DNA of 39,232 nt from Methanobacteriota archaeon (GTDB taxonomy: Archaea; Thermoplasmatota; Poseidoniia; Poseidoniales; Poseidoniaceae). Below are positions 17,431 through 26,389 of the stretch, piece after piece. The first letter of the stretch is position 1; each line of letters begins with the position of its first letter. The position numbers were made by a program, and so were the translations under genes. A model generated the notes under the pieces. It saw only the letters and a list, made by a program, of their open reading frames with translations. It had not been told where the DNA came from and made no database searches. The stretch covers positions 1 through 39,232 of the forward strand of contig JABJMO010000031.1 of the NCBI GenBank assembly GCA_018659375.1, written 5' to 3'.

Positions 17431-18064
17431 CGACTACTGTTTGTTCTATCTCTTCCATAGATTGGTATTGATTTATTACATTAGAGAACCAAATTCCAAA
17501 CCATGCTGCCATCGTAACGTTGCCCAGTGCATGAACTACATCATACGGGATACCATTGATCAGATAACCAATAAATTCGCCAGCGTTTACTGTACCAATT
17601 ACGCTCAATGAAGCGATAAGGTCGAATAAAAAGGCTGAGACAATCCCCAAAACGTATAGTCTGCCAAGTTGTAGTTTACTATCGATAATTAGCTTAGATT
17701 GGGCCCCAATAATTGCCACAGTTGACCACCCAATTACTTGGTATACAGTCCAAATACCATCACCAAGAATAAAGTTAGAAATCATGGTGACTAATACAGC
17801 AAATGCGACACCTCGCCTTGCTCCAAGTTGCGCACCAATAATTAGACAGGCAACGGTTACCGGCTGAATATTAGGCAACGGGGACATGAGTATCCTTGCC
17901 AGTGAAATGCCAAATATTAGAGTAACAAAGGTAAGAATGTTAGAGACTTTTTTCATGTCTGGAGAAGCCAGCATCCAAAATGCCAAGCCTAACAAAACAA
18001 TGTCAATGACCAATCCGGCAACGGGGCCAAGAACGGGGCCGTGCACTCCATAGGACTGGAACAT
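17408..18064 (-). CDS. ECF transporter S component (vitamin-binding membrane subunit)
   Basis: A 218-residue membrane protein with about six hydrophobic helices. The stretch N-I-Q-P-V-T-V then IIGAQLGARRGVAFAVLV, and S-N-F-I-L-G-D-G-I-W-T-V-Y-Q-V-I-G-W, is the hallmark of S components of energy-coupling factor importers (compare N-I-K-P-V and N-x-x-L-G-x-G-P-W-T-P-W-Q). The ATPase and T subunits are not in the window and must be supplied in trans. The gene upstream encodes a surface protein ending in a DUF4430 domain, which is related to the C-terminal domain of cobalamin carriers. A cobamide is therefore a reasonable but unproven substrate. Confidence 0.8.
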   Translation of the reverse strand: MFQSYGVHGPVLGPVAGLVIDIVLLGLAFWMLASPDMKKVSNILTFVTLIFGISLARILMSPLPNIQPVTVACLIIGAQLGARRGVAFAVLVTMISNFILGDGIWTVYQVIGWSTVAIIGAQSKLIIDSKLQLGRLYVLGIVSAFLFDLIASLSVIGTVNAGEFIGYLINGIPYDVVHALGNVTMAAWFGIWFSNVINQYQSMEEIEQTVVDGYVIGS

Positions 18065-18104
18065 ATACAGGCCTAGCCCTCGGATGATTTGAGTATTACC
18101 TAAA

Positions 18105-19808
18105 CTAGAGTTGTTTCCATACCACTACTGCATTGGAATCAATTGATTGATAATCCGCAGATATTGTGCCTGCTTGACCGTTGACATAGTACTCCCACCC
18201 ATCGCCTGATTTCCCATCAATACTTACTACATATTTCCCAAAACTGGTATCAGATATCTCAAGGTCGATGCCTTGTTCACTAGTTGCCTGTTTAGTTAAT
18301 TCAAGGACGTCTTCGTGACCAACATAACCGCCAGTCTCGGTGAGCCCGTCGTTAAATTCAAAGATTACAACTTGCGTACCAAGCCACTTGTCAGGCCAAC
18401 TTTCCGACCAAACATCATCTGGGTCACTATTATCCGAGTCCTCAACAATATCAGCCCAAGCACTGATTATATCTCCAAGGCTAAAATAAACTAATATTGT
18501 GATGAACAAAATAAAGAATTTGAATGCAGATTGAAACCTCTCCCTTAGAAGTTGGATACTAGTGGTTGAAATTAAAATTAAAGCAAGTAGCATGGCTATG
18601 ATGGTCGTCCAGTTAGAATCTGCATTGCTTGAATCGAGGGTTAATACATAATCGGTTGATAACAATTTTAGATTCGCATTATCATTGACCACCAGGATTT
18701 GCTTTTGCCCATTTCTTTCAATTCCCGATAGCCCAGCTGTTCCGTACCAATCATCCTCAAAATTTAGTGTGTCAAGTTGATACAATTCTCCTTCATCTGA
18801 AATTGCGAAAACGCCGTATCCGCCCTCTTGTGAATTATGAGGTAAGACAATATACTCATCAAAAATTATTGAAATCTCACCATTAGAGGTGAAGGGGACT
18901 TGGTTAATGGCCTGGCAATTTTCCAAACAGTCAATCAAAGTCACATAACTAGCATCAGCAGTAATTACGTATTGGCCCATTGTTTCAGGCATAGCTGGGG
19001 ACGGGCCCAATTTTGTTACGGTAGTTAACTCACCTGTTGTGGTGTCAAGCAATTTAAGTTCACTTTCAGAAGGCAATTGTAAATGAATTAGTAAATTGTC
19101 ATCATCAATAATCAATGGCTGGTGGCGAATTTTCCCTTCCCCAATAGAGTGTGAATTTACTGATTGATTAGCAGACACATGCCACAACGTTCCCGACTCA
19201 TCTCCAATCCAATACTCGCCATTAAGTGCAGTTGGACTATTTCTCCAGCCTAATCCTAATTTTTGGGAAAATTCTAGCACCCCATCTAAACAGAGTTTAT
19301 CGATTCCGGTTCTTGTTGGGATAATTATTGAGTCCCCGTCTAGTGTTGCTTTACCAGTTATCCCCCAACCTAGAAACTCTGTACTATGTTGCCATATGAC
19401 GTTGCCGTTTGTTGGATTTAAGGCTTGGAAAAGTCCATCAGACCAACCGATTAAAAGCATGTCTGGCCAATTGCCACATTCCCCATTTCCAGCACTAACG
19501 GATAATATTGGTGACATATCTTGTTTGGTTGAATTGGGATTGGTCACCCCCCATTGTTGGTTACCAGAAAAATCTAGAGAATATATTGTTGGTACGCCAT
19601 TATCAATTGTTGAAGATGAGGTTCTAACGTAAATTGACTGATCGACAATAATCGGCTTAGTTGAAACATAAACTGCTTCGAAATCTATATTCCATTGCTG
19701 GGTCAGGTCGCTTGTCCAATTGTTATCATTTGATTCTGCGGCACTAATAGGGGCTAATAAGAATAATAAAACAGCAAAAAATGTGGCAATTATTCGCATT
19801 TTATTCAC
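18105..19808 (-). CDS. Secreted PQQ-like beta-propeller / DUF4430 membrane-anchored protein
   Basis: A 567-residue exported protein. It has a signal peptide at about 1-25 and an outer domain (about 30-390) of repeated W-rich blades resembling PQQ/quinoprotein propellers (GNQQWGV, NGNVIWQHS, GVLEFSQKL). Two membrane helices follow (about 397-419 and 430-451), then an outward-facing C-terminal domain (about 475-567). That last domain ends GWEYYVNGQAG, SADYQSI, AVVVWKQL, the DUF4430 pattern seen in intrinsic factor and transcobalamin. The gene starts with GTG in a GTGA overlap with the gatE stop; an ATG at 19799 is the alternative. It is followed by the ECF S component, so it probably captures or presents a vitamin for it. 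The domain calls are by eye. Confidence 0.75.
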   Translation of the reverse strand: MNKMRIIATFFAVLLFLLAPISAAESNDNNWTSDLTQQWNIDFEAVYVSTKPIIVDQSIYVRTSSSTIDNGVPTIYSLDFSGNQQWGVTNPNSTKQDMSPILSVSAGNGECGNWPDMLLIGWSDGLFQALNPTNGNVIWQHSTEFLGWGITGKATLDGDSIIIPTRTGIDKLCLDGVLEFSQKLGLGWRNSPTALNGEYWIGDESGTLWHVSANQSVNSHSIGEGKIRHQPLIIDDDNLLIHLQLPSESELKLLDTTTGELTTVTKLGPSPAMPETMGQYVITADASYVTLIDCLENCQAINQVPFTSNGEISIIFDEYIVLPHNSQEGGYGVFAISDEGELYQLDTLNFEDDWYGTAGLSGIERNGQKQILVVNDNANLKLLSTDYVLTLDSSNADSNWTTIIAMLLALILISTTSIQLLRERFQSAFKFFILFITILVYFSLGDIISAWADIVEDSDNSDPDDVWSESWPDKWLGTQVVIFEFNDGLTETGGYVGHEDVLELTKQATSEQGIDLEISDTSFGKYVVSIDGKSGDGWEYYVNGQAGTISADYQSIDSNAVVVWKQL

Positions 19809-21835
19809 TTGGTTGCATCCATGATTGCTTGTTTTAGCAGAGCGCTGACTGCTTTACCATCTGCCGCGCCAGCCTTTTGCATAACCACTCCCATAAGAGG
19901 ACCTATAGCACCCATACCCCGCTCTTTTACAAAATCAATTCGCTCGAGAACTACGGCGTCTATTACTGATTGTAAAGAAGATGTATCTGCTGGTTTGAGT
20001 CCATTTTGTTCGGCAAATAATTGAATCTCTTCCATAGTTGCGCCGCTATTAGCAAAATTTGTGACTACGTCATTGATTGCTTCACGGGTAAGTTCTCCCT
20101 GTTCTTTTGCTAGCAATACCAAACTGGAAAGTGCGGGGTCAACTTCATCATTTTCCAACAAGACTGTCGCCCAAGCCTTTGCTGGTAAATCGTTTTGATA
20201 ATCTACAAAACTATCATCTAATTCTCTAGCGAGAAGTTGTTCGCTTTGGTCCCCTGAAATATCATATTGGTTCAACCTGTTTTGCCTCTCTATGTCAGTC
20301 ATAGGCATATTTTCCAGTACACTTTGCCACATAGAACTGCTTACTGAAGTGGTTGGGATATCTGTTTCAGGGTACATTCGCGCACCGCTAGGAAGCGGTC
20401 GCATTGGTGCAGTTGTACCGTCTTCTGGGGAGCCTTTCTTGACCACCACATTGCGAACTTCTTGGGGGATTCTATGCCATGACAATCTAGCCCTTAGTAA
20501 GACGCTTTCCAGCGCTAAGTCTGCTTGCCACCTAGGTGCTAAACACAATACAAATGCGTCATTACTAGACAGTTTTAGTTGGTCGCGTACTCCGCTGACG
20601 TGGCTTGATTCAATGCCGTAAGCCGGTAATTCATCAGAGTGAAACACTCCTTTGACTCCAGCTAATTTTGCCGCTCCGGCTAATTCTCTACCAAGTCTTG
20701 GTAATTGAGCGCCTTCAAAGTCTAATTGTTTTGCACCAATAAGTCCGTCAAGACCGGGCAACGGTAGAGCAATCATTCGGGCGCCACTGCTTAAGCCAGT
20801 TATCACCATCTTTGATTCACAACTGGAGAATAATTCGCTTACGTCGACTAAATTCAATGGTAGTTGTTTAGCAATTTCTTGGCTAACTTCTGCCTCAACT
20901 GCCGCATCATCAAGTCTTCTATTTGGTGGCAAAGCGGGCAATGAAAATTTATTGCGAAGAGTATTTGCCAAGCGATAAAAGTGTAACTGACGAGCCATTT
21001 CTAGCCTGATGATTCTTGGTATCCAATTGAGATCTTGACAGCCTTTGATTTCAATTCTATCGCCACAGGCTAATGAAACATTGAGATCTTGCCTAATACT
21101 ACCAAGGCCTCTGCGCACCCGCCTAGTTTGTCTAAGTGTTCTGCCCAGTGCAATTGAGGTTTCCTTTGCATGGTTAGGAGTCTTGACATCAGGGTCAGTC
21201 GCTATTTCAATTAGCGGAAGACCGAGCCGGTCTAGATTGTAGATTACACATTCTCCAGTATCGGTTTGATAAGTGTCTAATTTCCTAGCACTATCTTCTT
21301 CTAACAATAGGACAGAAATACCAACTGGGCCACTTTCTGTTTGCAGTTCACCACCGGTTGACACAAGTGTTGTTCTTTGAAAACCACTGGTATTTGACCC
21401 ATCTACAACCGTCTTGCGCATTGTCTGCAGCAAAGAGACGGGATTGGCTTCTAGTAAAGCCGCAGTAGTCAAAGCAATATCTAGTGCATCGTTGTCGTGG
21501 GTAAGTGGTGGTTGTTCGTCTAGTTCGATCAGTCCTGAATTAGGTGATTGGACATATTCAAAAGAACGGTTTCTTTTGGTTTCAAACCTCGCTGCGATAT
21601 CAATACGGCCACCTTCTCCACGTGCTGCTCTAAGTTTTCGTGAAAATCTAGGCCAATTTTCAGGTAAAGTATCCATTGTGATATCGTACAAATCGCCCGG
21701 TTGTCTTGAATGTAATTTCCCGGTAGCTAATTGTTGGTGAACTTCTATACCACACATAAACCCTAATTGTTGAGGATTTAGTTTACTAGCATCTGCCACA
21801 TCACCTTCAGGCTCTGTAATATGTGGCTCCGCCAT
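19805..21835 (-). CDS. gatE: Glutamyl-tRNA(Gln) amidotransferase subunit E
   Basis: A 676-residue tRNA-binding kinase subunit of the archaeal GatDE enzyme, which makes Gln-tRNA(Gln) from Glu-tRNA(Gln). The N-terminal C-G-I-E-V-H-Q-Q-L is the GatB/E signature. SPNSGLIELDEQPPL, the IEIATDPD region and GLGSIRQDLNVSL follow. The middle part (about 330-430) is the AspRS-like GAD insertion that separates GatE from GatB, and MYPETDIP with a YqeY-like helical tail closes the protein. Its partner GatD is not in the window. It follows mcm by 45 bases and overlaps the DUF4430 gene by four bases, so it is in the middle of the long operon. Confidence 0.95.
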   Translation of the reverse strand: MAEPHITEPEGDVADASKLNPQQLGFMCGIEVHQQLATGKLHSRQPGDLYDITMDTLPENWPRFSRKLRAARGEGGRIDIAARFETKRNRSFEYVQSPNSGLIELDEQPPLTHDNDALDIALTTAALLEANPVSLLQTMRKTVVDGSNTSGFQRTTLVSTGGELQTESGPVGISVLLLEEDSARKLDTYQTDTGECVIYNLDRLGLPLIEIATDPDVKTPNHAKETSIALGRTLRQTRRVRRGLGSIRQDLNVSLACGDRIEIKGCQDLNWIPRIIRLEMARQLHFYRLANTLRNKFSLPALPPNRRLDDAAVEAEVSQEIAKQLPLNLVDVSELFSSCESKMVITGLSSGARMIALPLPGLDGLIGAKQLDFEGAQLPRLGRELAGAAKLAGVKGVFHSDELPAYGIESSHVSGVRDQLKLSSNDAFVLCLAPRWQADLALESVLLRARLSWHRIPQEVRNVVVKKGSPEDGTTAPMRPLPSGARMYPETDIPTTSVSSSMWQSVLENMPMTDIERQNRLNQYDISGDQSEQLLARELDDSFVDYQNDLPAKAWATVLLENDEVDPALSSLVLLAKEQGELTREAINDVVTNFANSGATMEEIQLFAEQNGLKPADTSSLQSVIDAVVLERIDFVKERGMGAIGPLMGVVMQKAGAADGKAVSALLKQAIMDATK

Positions 21836-21880
21836 ACCAATCCCAGTAGTTCATCATTCAAGATAGCAACGATTGATTAT

Positions 21881-24007
21881 TCACAATTTCTGTATGGTAT
21901 CATAACCGCGAGGCCTCATTAGACGACCCTCTCTAATCATCTTTTCAATCATATCTTCCACCTTGTTGCGATCGATATTATTATTTTGGGCCTCGTTAAA
22001 AATATCAATTAGATTTGCCACCTTGAGATTATCTGTCGAAGCGGCTTGGAGATCGCCGATTATGTCCAATAAGATTCTCTCACTATTCCTTGCTGTTGCC
22101 TTTTTACCAGTATGAAGTGCGGTCTCGTCGAAGTTTTCCCCCATCAACTCATTTCGCCAAGTTCTAGTCAAACGAATTGCTCGTTCAACATCTTCAACTG
22201 TGGCTATATCTGCAAGACGAATTCTAGCGCTGGCTTCCGCCATCCTGGCCACCGCTTCTAGAGACCTTGCGGTAATTGAAACGCTGTCAGATGATTCGCC
22301 ACCCTTCTTTCTAGTTTCAACATAAAATGCAACAATTCTATTCCTCGCTTCCTCTTCCAATTTTGGATGAATCGTTCGCTTTGAATAAGCAATGTATTTT
22401 CGGATTAGTTCCTTGGAAAGAATCTCATCACCTTCTTGAGATTTCTTCATTGCGGCCGAGGATTTTCTTGATGGGTCGGGAGCACTGCCTTGATTTACTA
22501 ATAATTCACTGGTTCCTAGCAACCTATTGTTAATTATGTGACGAGCTATTTTTGCGTCTTTTTCTTGTTCGGCAATATCGGTAAGTAGCCAAATTATATC
22601 AAATCGGGAAACCAGTGGTGGTGCGAGATTTATCTGGGCAGTAAATGGGATATCTGAAACTGGTTCAAATTTACCACTCTTAGGGTTGGCTGCTGCAAGC
22701 ACTGCACACCTAGTGCGCAAACTGGCATTTATTCCGGCCTTAGAAATTGAAATTGTCTGTTGCTCCATTGCTTCGTGCATACTCGACCTGTCAGATTCGT
22801 TCATTTTGTCGAATTCATCAATGGCTGCAAGACCAAGGTCTGCTAGAACAAGTGCACCTGCCTCAAGTGTCCACCTGCCATCGGCGGCAGAATCCTGCAC
22901 TGCAGCAGCAGTCAAACCTGCTGCTGACGCTGATTGTCCAGAAGTGAACTGACCTCTTGGAGAAATTTTGGACATATAGTCGAGAAGTTGTGATTTAGCA
23001 ACCCCGGGGTCTCCCATTAACAAAATATGAATGTCTCCACGGTTTCTAGTACCGTCAGGATTTATTCTAGCAACTCCGCCAAATAGTTGCAGCATTAATG
23101 ATTCTTTGACCCTAGACATCCCGAAAATTGATGGAGCAATACTCTCGCTAAATAGGTCATAAATGTCTGACCGGTTAGCTAATTCCTTAATTTCAAGTTC
23201 CTCGTCCTCGGTTATTGAAATTTCTTCAAGCGGGACATTTTGCCGCTCCAAGGAGTGTATTCGAAGGAATATATCGAATACTGGGGTGTCTTTTCCACCT
23301 TTGCGTTGTGAGCGGATAAATAGTACACCGTTAGCCTTTACACGATCTCCTGGATTCAGTTTTCCAGCAATATCATGCTCACCTATACAAATAATTCTTT
23401 CAGGTTGGATTCCGCCTTTCAATTGTTCTGGTGATTCTTGTAACTCAATAAATTGTGAATTGATAAGTATCGATTCATCTTCCTGTAATATAAACCTGGT
23501 TTGGCGTTTTGGGCGCCCACATCCACCATCGATTTGTGAACATTCAATTGGCTCAACTAATTCTTGTTCATTTGGTTGCTTAATATCGGCAACGTGGCCG
23601 CAAGATGCGCACAGAAAAGAGGCGGAGTAAATTCTTGGCCTGACTCCAGAAATCTTAGTGGCGATCGCGTCAATTGACAGCATCATACTGATGTCATCGG
23701 CTCTAAGTTGTGAAACCGTCCTAACTTGATCGCTTGGTAGGTGAACTATCCTGACAAATGGATACATCGAATTGTGTCCTTCATCTTGCAAAAATTGACG
23801 TAGTGCTTGATTTGCTGCTTGGAAATGTAGATCCGGTCGGGCGATGATGTTTTGTGCAAAATCATCATCAAACCCTTCGATAAGTCGATAAGAAACCTCA
23901 AGAGATTGTTCGTCGGGCCACTTTTGGGCAAGATTGTGTACAGCCTCTGCGTACAGGTCCTGAATCATCGACGTCCATCTCGCCGCCAAATCAAACTCTT
24001 GCAACAT
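21881..24007 (-). CDS. mcm: Replicative DNA helicase MCM
   Basis: A 708-residue MCM, the ring helicase of archaeal replication. The N-terminal domain carries a zinc ribbon C-A-S-C-G-H ... C-S-Q ... C-G-R-P. The AAA+ part has Walker A G-D-P-G-V-A-K-S-Q (K338), Walker B with AAIDEFDKM, ANPKSGKF, and the arginine finger motif PPLVSRFDIIW. A C-terminal winged-helix region follows (about 625-708). The frame can be opened at a GTG at 24016, but that codon is part of the GGTGAT ribosome binding site for the ATG at 24007, so the latter is used. No intein is present. It heads the probable operon through gatE to ltaE. Confidence 0.97.
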   Translation of the reverse strand: MLQEFDLAARWTSMIQDLYAEAVHNLAQKWPDEQSLEVSYRLIEGFDDDFAQNIIARPDLHFQAANQALRQFLQDEGHNSMYPFVRIVHLPSDQVRTVSQLRADDISMMLSIDAIATKISGVRPRIYSASFLCASCGHVADIKQPNEQELVEPIECSQIDGGCGRPKRQTRFILQEDESILINSQFIELQESPEQLKGGIQPERIICIGEHDIAGKLNPGDRVKANGVLFIRSQRKGGKDTPVFDIFLRIHSLERQNVPLEEISITEDEELEIKELANRSDIYDLFSESIAPSIFGMSRVKESLMLQLFGGVARINPDGTRNRGDIHILLMGDPGVAKSQLLDYMSKISPRGQFTSGQSASAAGLTAAAVQDSAADGRWTLEAGALVLADLGLAAIDEFDKMNESDRSSMHEAMEQQTISISKAGINASLRTRCAVLAAANPKSGKFEPVSDIPFTAQINLAPPLVSRFDIIWLLTDIAEQEKDAKIARHIINNRLLGTSELLVNQGSAPDPSRKSSAAMKKSQEGDEILSKELIRKYIAYSKRTIHPKLEEEARNRIVAFYVETRKKGGESSDSVSITARSLEAVARMAEASARIRLADIATVEDVERAIRLTRTWRNELMGENFDETALHTGKKATARNSERILLDIIGDLQAASTDNLKVANLIDIFNEAQNNNIDRNKVEDMIEKMIREGRLMRPRGYDTIQKL

Positions 24008-24055
24008 TGATATCACCTTTTCTTGTCTGGGTAGACTGTTATTCTATTCGTCGAG

Positions 24056-24066
24056 GGTATATGATT
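24056..24066 (-). promoter_or_regulatory. Probable TATA box of mcm
   Basis: AATCATATACC on the minus strand lies about 50 bases upstream of the mcm ATG. It would place the transcription start near 24030 and leave room for the GGTGAT site. The ORB-like element lies just upstream of it. Assigned from position and sequence only. Confidence 0.4.
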
Positions 24067-24086
24067 ACTTCTGTAGAATCTTACTA

Positions 24087-24107
24087 CCCCTCTATTTCCA
24101 CTGGAAG
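24087..24107 (-). promoter_or_regulatory. Origin recognition box (ORB)-like element upstream of mcm
   Basis: Read on the minus strand this is CTTCCAGTGGAAA, then TAGA, then GGGG. The archaeal ORB/mini-ORB, bound by Orc1/Cdc6, has a core close to TTCCAGTGGAAAC followed a few bases later by a G-run. Both parts and their spacing are matched. Only one copy was found in this 190-base intergenic region, whereas origins usually have several with opposite orientation. It may be part of an origin, or a site through which Orc1/Cdc6 controls mcm transcription. The rest of the intergenic region (24017-24206) holds the mcm TATA box and, at about 24173-24180, a TTTAACAA element about 30 bases before the esterase ATG. 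Confidence 0.5.
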
Positions 24108-24206
24108 GTTCGTGAGTTCTATAGCCTCTTTACCGACAAAAAACCCGTGTCCATTGTAATATTGCGGAACCGTTTAACAAATCAGTAATGACCGCTTCGC
24201 CCTATC

Positions 24207-25211
24207 ATGCCCGAACATAATTTCTCACCGACAATGGGTCTACTTGAGCGGTTTTCTTTTAATTCTGAATTACTGACTAATTCTATTGGAGACCCGATTA
24301 CAAGGGAGGTTTTAGTCCATATTCCCCTTCAAGGATTAGCAGCAATTGACCAAGGCGAGTGCTTACCCGTAATGATTTACCTCGCCCCATTTACTTCTTC
24401 TGGACTAGCAAGAGCTGGTTGGAGGGCTTTTTCAGAAACCCTTCCACAAAGACATGAAAGATTGGTCAATGATGGAATAATGAAACCGACAATATTGGTG
24501 ATGCCTGATTGTTTCACTTCTCTTGGAGGTAACCAATTTGTTGACTCCCCTATTCTAGGAAAATGGAGTTCTTGGCTCAATGGACCATTGAAAAATGAAC
24601 TATCGCAAAGATACTCGACCAATGGGAAATTTGCTTTGTTCGGGAAATCTTCTGGCGGATATGGTGCGCTACACAATGCTCTACATCACCCCGGACAATG
24701 GCATGCGATAGCATCACACTCTGGTGATGCTGGATTTGAAAACCTATACCAAGCAGATTTCCATAAAACTGCAACCCGGATTAACCGGGTTGGGAATTTA
24801 GAGAAGTTCTTGAATTACGTAAAGGATAGTGGTAAATTAAGTGGTGATGACTTCCATGCATTGATGATTTGTGCAATGTCTGCTTCATACAGTAATACTT
24901 CTAAATTGACATTGCCGTTTGACCTAAAGACATGTACCGTTGATTTAGAACTCTGGAATAATTGGAAAAAATATGACCCTGTTGAATCAGTAAAAATAAA
25001 TCATAAATCTTTGTCTTCGCTAGAACTGTTGTTTATTGATTGTGGAAATGCTGATCAATATGGCATTCAATATGGCAGTAGGGTATTTGTTGAATTATTG
25101 ACGCAATATGGTATAGACCATCACTGGGAAGAGTTCCAAGGGACTCATTCAGGTATTGATTATCGTTTGGATTGCAGTATGCCTCTTCTTGCTGAAGCAC
25201 TCTACTCTTGA
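24207..25211 (+). CDS. Esterase-family alpha/beta hydrolase
   Basis: A 334-residue protein of the putative-esterase (esterase D/antigen 85-like) group. The nucleophile elbow is G-K-S-S-G-G-Y-G-A with S148. An earlier MIYLAPFTSSG and VMPDCFTSLGGNQFVDS are typical of the family, and LLFIDCGNADQYGIQ and THSGIDYRLD probably supply the acid and histidine. There is no signal peptide, so it acts in the cytoplasm; the substrate is unknown. The ATG at 24207 has no ribosome binding site but a TATA-like TTTAACAA about 30 bases upstream, so the mRNA is probably leaderless. Its stop overlaps the longest possible purM frame, and the two genes probably form an operon. Confidence 0.8.
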   Translation: MPEHNFSPTMGLLERFSFNSELLTNSIGDPITREVLVHIPLQGLAAIDQGECLPVMIYLAPFTSSGLARAGWRAFSETLPQRHERLVNDGIMKPTILVMPDCFTSLGGNQFVDSPILGKWSSWLNGPLKNELSQRYSTNGKFALFGKSSGGYGALHNALHHPGQWHAIASHSGDAGFENLYQADFHKTATRINRVGNLEKFLNYVKDSGKLSGDDFHALMICAMSASYSNTSKLTLPFDLKTCTVDLELWNNWKKYDPVESVKINHKSLSSLELLFIDCGNADQYGIQYGSRVFVELLTQYGIDHHWEEFQGTHSGIDYRLDCSMPLLAEALYS

Positions 25212-25249
25212 GCCGGTTTATTCATTGCCTGCCTGTTGCTGGCAGTGTT

Positions 25250-26368
25250 ATGACAGATAAGATGGATTACGCTAGTGCTGGCGTCGACATTGACTTAGAG
25301 GGTTCAGCAGTAGCATCTCTAATCTCTTCATTAGGAAAATCTGTCAGACCTGCAGGAACTCCTGGCGCACCAGTAGATTTGCCAGGTGGATTTGGTGGAC
25401 TGATTGAATTTGGTGATAATTTACTTGCCTTAGCTACTGATGGGGTTGGCAGTAAATTACAAATTGCGTCGCTACTGAACCAATGGTCTGGTGTGGGAAT
25501 TGATTGTATGGCCATGAATGTTAATGATTTACTATGCGTTGGGGCAGAACCAATTGCCTTTGTTGACTATGTCGCAGTGCCCAAACCAGACCCCGAAGTA
25601 CATGCCGCACTTGGAGCATCTCTTGCTGAGGCTTGTAGGTTAGCTAGAGTTACATTAGCGGGTGGAGAAACTGCATCATTACCAGGAATTGTCACAGAAC
25701 TTGATTTATCTGGTACTGCACTTGGATACCTAAAAAAGAATGAAGCAATCACTGGAGAAAATCTCCAAGCAGGGGATGTGTTGATCGGTCTGCCATCTTC
25801 GGGGATTCACTCAAATGGATATTCATTAGTAAGACGAATTATTGACCGTTCTGGATTTTCATATCACGATTCTGCACCATTTGACACTACCTCTAGTGGT
25901 AGAGATATATTACGATTTGTTGAACAAGAGCAAGTTACTCTAGGTGAAGTGTTTCTTAATCCTACCAAAATATATTGTGACCCTGTTGTTGATTTGATTA
26001 AATTAGCACAGTCGCCTGAATCTAAGTTCTCGGTTCACGATATACACGGAGTATGTCATGTCACTGGAGGAGGTTTATCGAATCTATTAAGATTGCATAA
26101 GTCTCTTGGTTGGGAGATTGATAACCCATTACCTGTACATCCTGAATTCGAATGGCTAGCAAATACTGGTGGCGTTGATACTTGGGAGATGTATCGTACT
26201 TTCAACATGGGTTGTGGTATGATACTAGCGGTAAATGCACAACATGCTGTGGCAATCACGGAATGGTTGACAGAAAAACTGACCGGCGTACAAATAATCG
26301 GTCAAGTAACCAATAATGGCCATAAAGTAGTCCACTTAGGTGCTGAAATTGAATTCACTCATTACTAA
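25250..26368 (+). CDS. purM: Phosphoribosylformylglycinamidine cyclo-ligase (AIR synthetase)
   Basis: A 372-residue enzyme of purine synthesis that closes the imidazole ring, giving AIR. It has the canonical opening Y-A-S-A-G-V-D-I-D, then LATDGVGSKLQIA, DCMAMNVNDLLCVGAEPIAFVDY, LAGGETASLPG and GLPSSGIHSNGYSLVR. The C-terminal half includes ITGGGL-like HVTGGGLSNLLR and FNMGCGM. The frame extends upstream to a TTG at 25208, but the first ATG (25250) or the next (25262, right before the conserved start) is more likely. It is probably co-transcribed with the esterase gene. Confidence 0.95.
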   Translation: MTDKMDYASAGVDIDLEGSAVASLISSLGKSVRPAGTPGAPVDLPGGFGGLIEFGDNLLALATDGVGSKLQIASLLNQWSGVGIDCMAMNVNDLLCVGAEPIAFVDYVAVPKPDPEVHAALGASLAEACRLARVTLAGGETASLPGIVTELDLSGTALGYLKKNEAITGENLQAGDVLIGLPSSGIHSNGYSLVRRIIDRSGFSYHDSAPFDTTSSGRDILRFVEQEQVTLGEVFLNPTKIYCDPVVDLIKLAQSPESKFSVHDIHGVCHVTGGGLSNLLRLHKSLGWEIDNPLPVHPEFEWLANTGGVDTWEMYRTFNMGCGMILAVNAQHAVAITEWLTEKLTGVQIIGQVTNNGHKVVHLGAEIEFTHY

Positions 26369-26389
26369 AGCGAGTTGTTTCACTTTAGT
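26364..26389. terminator. Inverted repeat between convergent purM and rpoD
   Basis: ACTAAAG and CTTTAGT form a 7-base inverted repeat with a 12-base loop, and the repeat contains or adjoins both stop codons. It could end transcription from both sides. The stem is AT-rich and partly coding, so the assignment is weak. Confidence 0.3.

Noticed and set aside
23163-23630. 155-codon plus-strand frame inside mcm
   Set aside because: It lies wholly opposite a certain mcm coding region and resembles no family.
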